From: Abelmoschus esculentus | Taxonomy: Eukaryota; Streptophyta; Magnoliopsida; Malvales; Malvaceae | DNA length: 64,000 nucleotides | NCBI GenBank assembly: GCA_035048815.1 | Contig: JAUCBN010000020.1 | Span: 7,633,501-7,697,500 of the forward strand | Direction of reading: 5' to 3' | In this document: piece after piece, positions 55,514-64,000 of the stretch | Position numbering within the stretch: position 1 is the first letter of the stretch | Layout: each line of letters opens with the position of its first letter | Program-made: the position numbers and the translations under genes | The notes under the pieces: model-generated | Databases searched by the model: none | Told to the model about the DNA's origin: nothing | Seen by the model: only the letters and a program-made list of their open reading frames with translations

Positions 55514-56859
55514 TGTCGCGTGTCAAAAGTGTGCGTTTAGTGCAAGTGGACACATCGCAAGTAATAAGTGATAAGTATTTATCGGATTATCGTCTCTACA
55601 GGATTGGTATACTCAATATGTCTTCTTCGTTTTCTTGTTCTGTAAAAAGAAATAAAATAAAACACAAGTGATTTGGGTTTTGATGAAACTAAATAAATTG
55701 AAATAAAACAGCTAAGTAAAAGAATGGGAATTGATAACAGAGAGAGGTCAGGATCCAGTTGTGTTGTATTGTGGATTTGATTGACTTGTCTCTGCCCAAT
55801 GCAATCGTATATCACTGCCTCGGCAGCACTGCAGATTACTGCCTTGGCAGCGACGATACTGTTCGTCGCGGCAATCCCTTGCTCGTGCGTGGACTTTACC
55901 AAAGTTTGGCAAAGTGTCCTGGGATGACTCCGCTTATCCCTAAGTCGAAGTACTGTTGATGACTAGTCCTTGATGATACCTCCCGGCGTGAATCAATTAT
56001 ACTCACCAACCAATCTCACACTTCTTTTAGCCGCTGAAACTCTTAACCTATCCCTAGGCCGAGTTAGTCTTTCGCGATTGAAACACCGTACTTACCCCTT
56101 TCGTGAATCTAACTCTCCCGAGTCTAGATAAATGGATTACTCACAAACTTCTCTCCCGAGATTGAATGCAAGAACAAAGAATGGCAAAAGATAAGCAAAC
56201 CTTGATAGTTTTATTGCATTGAAACAAAGACAAAGTATAATCTCCTCTCACAAATACTAAACAACCTTCACCTAAACCCTAAGAAAGCTTAGAACATAAT
56301 TTGAGAGAAAGAAAACAAAGTGTCATAGGGTAAACTCTATGAATCGGCTCTCTCTCTCGGTATATCCCTATACATTAGACGGCTAGGTCTTATATAGGCT
56401 TGACCTAGGGCAAACCTTTCCTAAGTAGAATACAACTTGGAGTAGGGAACAAGTCATGTACACAAATAAAATATTTCCAAGTTTAATTCAACTAAGAGGC
56501 TTTCCCGCGTGGCCTTGTCTTGTGCTTTTCCTCATGCTAGCCAGCTCCGATCCATATGCTTTATATCCAGAAACGTCCCTTGGATTTTTTTCTTCCAATC
56601 GCCTATAGTATTGCTCTCTGGCTCTCAGCTGCTGCCTCGGCATTAGGTCCTGCCTCGGCCATGTTGCTGTCGCGGCACTTGTTTCTCCTGCACAGATATA
56701 AACATGCAGTAAAACTTGCCTTTTCTATAAATATTATCTTCATAAGCTTAACTTCTAAATATATCACATTAAGTACATGCATTGGTCCGAGTGGGTGTAT
56801 ATTCGGTGATTAATGCCCATAAAAGGTGTAAAAAGTGATAGTGAGTTGAGCAATTATCA
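55514..56859 (-). repeat. El2 5' LTR
   Basis: Starts TGATAATTGCTCAACTC at 56859 and ends CACGCGACA at 55514, 1,346 bp. TATA-like CCTATATAAGACC on the minus strand near 56390. Confidence 0.9.
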
Positions 56860-56894
56860 AGAATGACAAATCAAAACTTACTGAGTATCAGTAT

Positions 56895-59809
56895 TCAGTC
56901 TAGCCTTTTCTTCTTCTGTCGCTTACTTGAGGAGTTTTCACCAACGTATGAAGCATCTTCGACGACAGCAGACACAAAAGCAAATGGAAGATCAATGCAA
57001 CCTGTAGCTTGTACTGATGTTGGAGTCTTGAATTCATGGCGAGGATGTTCTGCCACCGAGCTTGGGTGTAGAGATGCACTAATTGGCACACAATTAGCAC
57101 CGACAAATGTAGTGTCAAAACTAAAAATGTTCGAATCCTTAACTTTATTGGCGGCATTGAGAAGTTTAACTTTGGCTCTGATGATCTTCTAAACAACTAT
57201 CTTGTACCTATCATTAGCTGCATTATTGGTCCAACAAAAAGATCAACACTCATCCAGTTAAGTGGATTAAAATCATGGGGTAATGTGTATATGTTTTTCA
57301 AAAAGGAGAAGAAAGATACCAAGAAGTGATTGGATGACAGCACATGCAACCAATCGTTCAGCCACTTTCTTATTTCTAGCAATCCCCCCTTTATAAGTCA
57401 CATCATTGAAAACCAAAGTAGACACAAAAATTGGATCCAATCCTTGTAACCGAAGGGTAGTGTAAGTTGGTACTTTCAGATTTATCTTGGCCACAAACTC
57501 ATTTAAGATAGATTTGTTAAAAATGATATCCTAAAGTGCCATTCACAAACAGCTTAGCAAAATTCAAAGCAAATATCAAACTTTTGTTTGATATGCAAAT
57601 ATAATGTAACTATTCAAGGACACTTGATTCCAAAAAAATATTTTCCATTTCCTATTTTCATTTACACTTAAAATGTGAAAACCGAGAAAAAGGAAGCTAA
57701 AAGTATTTGAAAATCAAGAAACAAAGAAATCTTAAGGTATTTAAAAGCTTAAGAGGTCATTTATAATAATATTTCAAAATCATAGAAAATAGCAAAGCTA
57801 GGAAACCAAATATGTACCAATTTAACCAGTAAGTTTCAAGAAAAACAAACAGTTATGAATAACCAAAAAAAAACATTTAAATAAAGAAAGATGTAATTGT
57901 AGAATGCAACAAACCATATGAATGAGAGGACATCCTTCATCTTTTATCTTTTTTGATATACACTCCATTGCATTTTTGGCAAAATCCTGTTGAGCTACTT
58001 TTATATTTGAAAATGTGTTCTCAGAAGTATATGTCACACCATTAACCACCATAGAGAATCTAAAATTTGGTGCATGCTCAAGTCCTTCATTAAAAGTTTG
58101 ATACATTAGAAGCGACATGGATGATCGTTGCGTAAATTCTTGTAGCCGATTCTTATGCATAAAGGGTACTAAAATCCTAAACAAAATCAAAAATGAATTA
58201 GTAAGGAATGTAGACTTTCAAATAAGTAAAAATGGAAAAATATAAAGAAAATACAACTTACAAATGAGTAACATGAATTCAACCAAAAAATGATCATAGA
58301 GAAAAATTGAGCATACACTAGTCCTGTCAACGGTGCTTGGCACACTCTTATTACTAAGATATTTACCAGACTTAAAGGTGCAACCGTGCAAAGTGTAACA
58401 TGAAGTCAATCAAGTCATTCACTTCAGTAATGTAAGGCACAGTATATAGTAAAAAAAAAATCTAAGTATCTAACGTATTTGAAGGATCATTTAAAAGATT
58501 ATATCTTCAGATTTAACTTTCACATGATAGTCAACCTTTTAAACATGTGTTAAATAACAAAAACTATCACAAAATTCCAAAAAAGTATAGTTAAAAGTAG
58601 CAAACAATAACCATTTCAATGTTTCATACACAATAACTTAAGAGCCCATTTAGCTGAAAGTTAATAAAGGTGCTTTGGATCTTTTTCAAAAAAAATAATA
58701 AAGGTGTTTTGGGCCCATTTATGATGACAGGAAAGGTAGGGTGTTGTTCGAGTAATGGTGGGTAAATTCTAAAAACAAAAAAGGGAAAGAGACATGCAAA
58801 GCTATTTCAACTCTAAAATGCTTAAATCTTATATCTATCTAAATATGATTGTGCTACTGCCTACTGCAATGTAAGACTTCCATTCTAATATTTCATCTAT
58901 TAGTTTGACCCTATTTACCAACCTGTTTTAAGCAGTGAACATCGTTTGGAATAGTGCACCAAGAAATTTAAGGTTTAGGGTTGGGATTTAGGTAAATAAG
59001 GTTTAGGGTAAAGGGTTTAGGGAAATAAGGTTCTGAAAAATCACAATTGGAAGCCAGTGTCCCGATGTTGGTAAACAAGCCTAATATTTCCTTAATTAGT
59101 TTGACCCTATTTACCAACTTGTTTTTAGCAGTGAACATCGTTCAGAATAGTGGACCAAATTAGGGTTTAAGGTTGGGGTTTAGGTAAATAATTTTTAGGG
59201 TAAAGGATTTAGGGAAATAAGGTTCTAAAAATTCACAATTGGAAGCCAGTTCACCTATGTTGGTAAACAAGCCTAATAATTCATCAATTAGTTTGACCCT
59301 ATTTACCAACTTGTTTTAAGCCGTGAACATCGTTCGAAATAGTGCACCAAAAAATTTAGGGTTTAGGATTAGGTTTTAGGTAAATAAAGTTTAGGGTAAA
59401 GGGTTTAGGGTTTAGGGAAATAAGGTTATAAGAGAATCACAATTGGAAGCCAGTTTACTTATGTCGGTGAACAAGCCTAATCTTTCATCTATTAGTTTGA
59501 CCCTATTTACCAACCTGTTTTAAGCAGTGAAATAATGCTTATCAATTGTTCTATTCTATTTCTTGCTGGTAACGATATAATGAATCAATTACTTCTAAAG
59601 AAAACTCAAAACTCTTTGTAAATATAAAGAACAAATTGATTGTCTGTAACAAAAAAGACAAAGGAAATGTAATACTTACAAGGAGGAAATGATGGATGAG
59701 ACAAAATGAAAGATGAAGAGGCTGCTGGAGAAGAAGTAGGAGGACCTACTGGTACTGAAGGTTGATCGGTGAGTACGAGTTGAAGATATTGTGCATAAGG
59801 ATTCTCCAA
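56895..59809 (-). pseudogene. DRB-type dsRNA-binding protein, right copy (pseudogene)
   Basis: Four exons, right to left. Exon 1 (59809-59680) reads ENPYAQYLQLVLTDQPSVPV and FILSHPSFPP with a GTAAGT donor; its first codon is TTG where the left copy has ATG. Exon 2 (58176-57915) is dsRBD 1: HKNRLQEFTQRSSMSLLMYQ, VVNGVTYTSENTFSNIKVAQ, DFAKNAMECISKKIKDEGCP. Exon 3 (57530-57320) is dsRBD 2: KSILNEFVAKINLKVPTYTT, STLVFNDVTYKGGIARNKKV, AERLVACAVIQSLL. Exon 4 (about 57198-56895) has a TAG where the left copy has TCG, then IIRAKVKLLNAANKVKD and a basic end SSSKRQKKKRLD. DRB proteins bind dsRNA and assist Dicer-like enzymes. Start loss and one nonsense codon argue for a young pseudogene. Confidence 0.88.
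58895..59535. repeat. ~190-200-bp satellite, inverted, in DRB intron 1
   Basis: AGTTTGACCC recurs at 58902, 59098, 59290 and 59494 (periods 196, 192, 204). Monomers contain GGTTTAGGG words and AGGCTTGTTTACC in reverse. Absent from the matching intron of the left DRB copy, so it arrived after the duplication. Confidence 0.9.
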
Positions 59810-60014
59810 TTTTTTAGAGTAGACAAATCTTTTCAGTCGAGCAGTAGAAGAGGAAAGTTATCTTTTTGTAAATATAAAGAAAAAATTGAAAGCTGAAGAA
59901 AAAAAATATAAAGAAAAAAGTCTTTTCAGGAGATGATGGATGAGAAAATGAAAGATGAAGAGGCCGCCGGAGAAGAAGCAGGAGGACCCACCATTTGAGT
60001 ATATAATTATTTAA

Positions 60015-60530
60015 GTAGTGTTAATTAATTTATTTATGTTCGATCACGTTTATTTATGTTCGTTCGTTTACGTTCGTTTATCATTTAAACGAACGAACAT
60101 GAACAAGTTACAATCCTTAACGAATGAAAACGAACAAAACAATTATTTTCGTTTATGTTCGTGTTCGTTCATTTGTTCGGTTAAAGTTAAATAAATGAAA
60201 TATGAATTAATCAAATTAATCCAAAATATTAAATATTTAGCATATTATATATGTTATTTATGTTTGTTCGTTTACGTTCGTTTATTTAAATTCGTTCACG
60301 TTCATTTATGTTCGTTCGTTTATGTTTGTTTATGTTCGTTCGTTTACGTTTGTTTATCATTTAAACGAACGAACATAAACGAACATGAAAAAGTTACAAT
60401 CCTTAACGAACGAACAGGAACAAAAAAAAATCTGTTCGTTTATGTTCGTGTTCATTCATTTGTTCGGTTAAAGTTAAACGAACGAACATGAACACACCCT
60501 CTTTCGTGTTCGTTCTGTTTGTTTACAATC
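60015..60530. repeat. Inverted/tandem CGAACGAACA repeat cluster
   Basis: Dense TTCGTTTATGTTCG and its complement CGAACGAACATGAAC form two related palindromic blocks (about 60035-60185 and 60245-60525). Open frames across it only reflect the simple repeat. It looks like a small foldback or MITE-type unit, duplicated. Confidence 0.75.
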
Positions 60531-60949
60531 CTAATGGTTAATAAAAAAACCTGAGGGAAGTTAAAAGGTTAGCCTTTCTCCAAGTTTCCATTCTTTTTCT
60601 TTTCACTTTGAATCAAAGCAAGGTTTTTTTTTTCAGTTTGATTCTTGGTCACCATCTCTAACCCAACTTCACCTTCCTATCTACTCCTCAATCCTTTCCT
60701 AAATCTACTTTCTTTATTATTCAACATGTTTGCACCTGAGCAAGTATTTAAAAAGTGTTTTCGGTCGCATCACGTTTATCACAGTTACGGAAATAATGGT
60801 TGCTATCGCGGTCATTGCGGGATTCGCGGTCATGAATTTTTTTAAAACTCGCATAACTTATTTTGGGAGTTTTTTTTCCTGAAATAGCGGTAAAATAACG
60901 GCAATAATGTACCGTTATCGACCGTTATCCATTAAATAACAATCTTTAT
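60531..60949. other. Non-coding, transposon-like debris
   Basis: Contains GCGGTAAAATAACGGCAATA and ACCGTTATCGACCGTTATCC, words seen in degraded plant DNA transposons (recollection, not searched). No coding region. TTTAT at 60945-60949 is the presumed target site of the adjacent LTR. Confidence 0.4.
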
Positions 60950-63900
60950 TGTAACCCCCTCGACCCGGTCTAGACGCCACCCGACTCGAACGAGCTACAC
61001 GGGGATATCGAGGCTAATCCGGAGACTCGCCCCGATAAACAACCCTAAAAAAATTATCTTTTATCTTTTCTAAATGCTTTAATTAGATCCTACATATTCA
61101 TGTAATGACTGAGTTCAATTACAAAGGAGACTAAAAAGAAACGATTCCTAATTTAATCGAATAAGTTTTAGGGACCTAATCATAATTTCTAAAATTTTAT
61201 GCCCTAATTGTGAAATTAAGGTTATCAATATTTAATTAAGTATATTTCACGATTGCACGCAAATTTTTGACATCAAATAATATCTATAAGTCATTAAATT
61301 GTATGTTCAAAGTTTAGGGATTATTTTCAACCTCCTAAGGTTTCATGACATTCTCTATATGCAAATTCACCTAAAAACACTTTAAGCACGTATCATGGCA
61401 TATTAGCTAGATGCAATTCAACTTAGTTCGCAACAATATATTCAACTCCAAAGAGTATGCTTCAATATCAACAACACTCAAATTCACACATAGGGATATT
61501 AAGAATCAAGCTTCAATATAATTTTTATTATAACTAATGGAATATCAATAGACAATTCAAGTCAAAGTCATAAAGCTAATATCAACATAGATAAACATCA
61601 AACATGTATAAGAATACGACTACTACAAGTCTCATCAATATAGCAATATTCTTAACATGGTAACCCATCCCCATTGCTCTCTCACTACTACTAATGTTAT
61701 AAAGACATACTTGAGCTTTCACTTGGCGGTTACCTGGATCCTTGCTTCCCTTTGCTGCCTTAACATTATTTACTCTGCATTGCAAGGTAAATGAGAGGGT
61801 AAGCATAAGCTTAGTGAGTGAATAAAAACAAGTATAAAAACACCTTGCAATGCAGCCCATACTAAACCAATTTCATCGATTTAAAAATATGTCATGCTCT
61901 TTATAAAACAAAACAAACATGGCTAACAACGCCACTTTTTAAAACTCAGTAAGTGTCATCAAACCATGGCTAACAATGCCATCATTAAATTTTAGTAAAA
62001 TCCTTTTTAAAATCACATGCTTTAAAAGCTAAAACACAAGTCTTACATGCTACTCACATAGCAATGCTTACACATGCATCTCAATGCACAAAGCTCAAGT
62101 CTTACATGCTAACAACATAGCAATGCTTAAATAACATGCATACCAATGCACAAAACCTCGCATGCATAATCCCATATGCAACAAGTAAAAATCATGACAC
62201 TTACCTCTGAAAAGTAAAAACAGATATTGGTGGTAGTGATCCGATTTGTACTACTCTAAATCGTTAGGATAAACGAGCAACCGCATGTTAGTACTACCTC
62301 CAGAGCATGCGCATGTTGATACTACTCTCAACATGAATTATATCACCTTGGTGTCCGGTGATAGTACTACTCCGATCAACCCGTATGTGACAGTACTACT
62401 TCTATCACATAGCATTAGAATAAAAGGCAAAATGCAACACACAAGGAATTTATACACATACAACTTTTGAATGTTTATAGTTCACTCTAGACCCTATTGA
62501 TCGATCAACTTATCCCTTAAGGTTCATCACTTAACTAGCCAATATATTATCAAAAAATCAATGCTCAAAACTTAATTCAAAATAGAATTCAAATCACATG
62601 TATCCCACTTTTCACGCATCACTTGCAAAAACTGATAAAACCACTTTTATCTTATTTTTCAAAACAAAACTGTGGGAACATTGAATGCATATAAAATCTC
62701 TTTAAAAACAGTTTCATGAGCATTTATATACATGCATAATCACATATGCACAACAGAACAAGATCATGACAAATAATGTTGTAAAAACACGGCATAATAT
62801 GGGAACCTTTAAGAAAGCAATATTTAAAACTTACTTCCGAGTATAGGGAGGTTTTTCAAACCTTCACTACACCCCCAAAACTTTGAAAACACATTTAAAA
62901 CATGCCAAATCGGCAACCCTTATAATCCACTCACCAATAACTGTTTCTTGTCCGACAAGTCACCGATTCGATCCAAAACTTCTTCAAATGTGATCACCAA
63001 CTTCTTGTCCTGTTTCAACCATCAAAAACTAAGGATTTAGTGCTCTTAATCGCACACAACAAACCCCAAGTCGGACCCCCACTCAACAACCCTTAAAACC
63101 TATCAAAACCTTAACCAAAAACTACCAAACTTCTCCTAAACATATAGTCCGGGATTATATATGTTTAAAACATGTTATAAACATTATAATACATTCAAAA
63201 TCATGAATTTAGGATTCCAAAACAGCGGATCAAAATCCTTGAACGAAAATTAGGATTTTTATTCGAAAAAAACGATTTTTATGAAATTAAAGGATTAAAA
63301 CAAAAACTCCAAGCCAATAACTTGAGAATTTCAGTAAAGAACTTTATTGTTCTATAGGATTGATGAAATCTCACCTCCAAAACTGATCTAATCGCTTTTC
63401 GGGTTTTAAAACGAGAAAACGATGAGAAAACAAGAAAATTTAAAGAAGAAAAGTTATTATAATTATTAGAAACGAATTTAATTGAAAAAGAATGAGTTTT
63501 TACCTTGAAAACTTGATGAACAGCTGCCTCCAAAGAGGGAAAACGAAAATTAGAAAAATATGTGATTTTTAGGTTAATTAAAAACGGTTTTAAGAGTTTA
63601 AATTATGTTTAATTAAGTTATTTAATTTAAAATAGGTTTTGGGTTTAATTAATTAAAATTTGGAAAGCCTAGACCAGCTAGGATTATAATTGGATAAAAG
63701 CCTCTTAAAGATTCAAAGTTTTGGCTTGTTTTATAAAATTGTCCTCGAAGTTTTCAATTTTTATAAAATGGTCACCAATTTCTAAATCCTAGGGATTTAA
63801 AGGTAAATTTTCAAAATTGATTTGACCAAAGTCAAATATATGTTAAATAATAATTTTAGGATATTTTTCCTAAATTTATTTTGATTAAAAACTAATTTTT

Positions 63901-63985
63901 AAGTATTTAATCCCGAACTAGGCTAAACCAACAAAACCGATCCACTAGACCTCTAAACTTCTAGGCCCAAATTTGGGGTGTTACA
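60950..63985 (-). mobile_element. Long LTR (~3.0 kb) of a Ty3-type element, body outside window
   Basis: On the minus strand it starts TGTAACACCCCAAATTTGGG at 63985 and ends GGGGGTTACA at 60950, giving TGTAAC...GTTACA inverted ends. A polypurine tract lies just outside the start, so this is the 3' LTR of a minus-strand element lying to the right. Long LTRs with TGTAACACCCC starts are typical of plant Tekay/Del elements. No protein is encoded; small frames inside are not called. Confidence 0.85.
62242..62411. repeat. Array of five hairpins with a TACTAC loop
   Basis: Stems CGATTT/AAATCG (62242-62263), GCATG/CATGC (62283-62310), CATGTTGA/TCAACATG (62312-62335), TGAT/ATCA (62359-62378) and TATGTGA/TCACATA (62384-62411). 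Each encloses TACTAC, usually followed by TCC or TCT. The stems are unrelated to each other. Confidence 0.7.
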
Positions 63986-63998
63986 ACTCTCCCCCACT
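63986..63998 (-). other. Polypurine tract of the right-edge Ty3 element
   Basis: Minus strand AGTGGGGGAGAGT directly before TGTAACACCC. It is the plus-strand primer site preceding a 3' LTR, and it places the element body beyond 64000. Confidence 0.85.
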
Positions 63999-64000
63999 TA

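Larger units (their letters stand above)
49041..56859 (-). mobile_element. El2: RT-less Athila-like element, tail to tail with El1
   Basis: Same plan as El1 on the opposite strand: 5' LTR 55514-56859, primer site, gag-protease, ORF2, two hairpin-polypurine modules, and a 3' LTR that lost its last ~235 bp at 49041. No reverse transcriptase. It lies immediately beyond the stop codon of DRB copy D. Because the outer end is deleted, no target duplication can be read. El1 and El2 together form an inverted repeat with arms of about 7.8 kb. Confidence 0.9.

Noticed and set aside
55483..56813. Small frames within the El2 5' LTR
   Set aside because: LTR sequence; equivalents in the other LTRs are neither conserved nor preceded by signals of translation.
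60195..60491. Plus-strand frame rich in FVYVC repeats
   Set aside because: Translation of the TTCGTTTATG simple inverted repeat; no gene.
62242..62411. Riboswitch or attachment site
   Set aside because: Eukaryotic LTR context and unrelated stems; described only as a hairpin array.

Overview
This is nuclear DNA from a flowering plant, most likely a eudicot. It is AT-rich, and its genes are intron-split with GT-AG boundaries. It carries plant-type LTR retrotransposons, telomere-like CCCTAAA arrays, and relics of plant gene families: an AGO4-clade Argonaute, a DRB-type dsRNA-binding protein, a plant mobile domain (PMD) protein, an FCP1-like phosphatase, and GRF and PHD zinc fingers. I see no intact host gene. 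Almost every host-derived reading frame has lost a start codon, a splice site or its frame, so this is a transposon-rich, decayed, repeatedly rearranged region.

Layout: 0-2.9 kb holds a decayed Ty3-type RT/RNase H and LTR remnants. 2.9-10.6 kb is an AT-rich block in which two ~600 bp direct repeats (4341, 10001) flank a DRB pseudogene (+) and a PHD-finger fragment (+). 10.6-15.3 kb holds PMD copy A (+) with a tandemly duplicated exon array, followed by FCP1-like exons. 15.3-20 kb is a patchwork of inverted repeats, an AGO4-like first exon (-), a gag fragment (-), a GRF zinc-finger pseudogene (+) and telomere-like repeats. 20-28.3 kb has a truncated LTR and PMD copy B (-), split by a solo LTR with a perfect target duplication and by a foldback element. 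28.3-35.4 kb has dsRNA-binding-like fragments, a hAT relic, a solo LTR and exons of an unidentified gene. 35.5-40.9 kb holds FCP1 and PMD copy C (-). 40.9-49.0 kb (+) and 49.0-56.9 kb (-) are two related, RT-less Athila-like elements lying tail to tail. 56.9-60 kb is a second DRB pseudogene (-). 60.95-63.985 kb is a complete ~3.0 kb LTR of a Ty3-type element whose body lies beyond the right edge.

The main large-scale structure is an inverted segmental duplication. DRB, then PMD, then FCP1 on the + strand at 5.8-15.3 kb reappears in the same order on the - strand between 60.0 and 36.2 kb, with the two Athila-like elements now lodged between DRB and PMD. PMD was copied a third time (B).

The most unusual sequence-level signals are RNA-structure-like. 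Both Athila-like elements carry two copies of a hairpin plus polypurine-tract module in which the stems differ but the fold is kept. Between these modules lie three hairpins sharing the loop GTGCC-N6-GG. The right-hand LTR carries five small hairpins sharing a TACTAC loop. These, the inverted silencing-gene relics and the tail-to-tail element pair are the best leads. Percentages and alignments here are by eye; no search was run.
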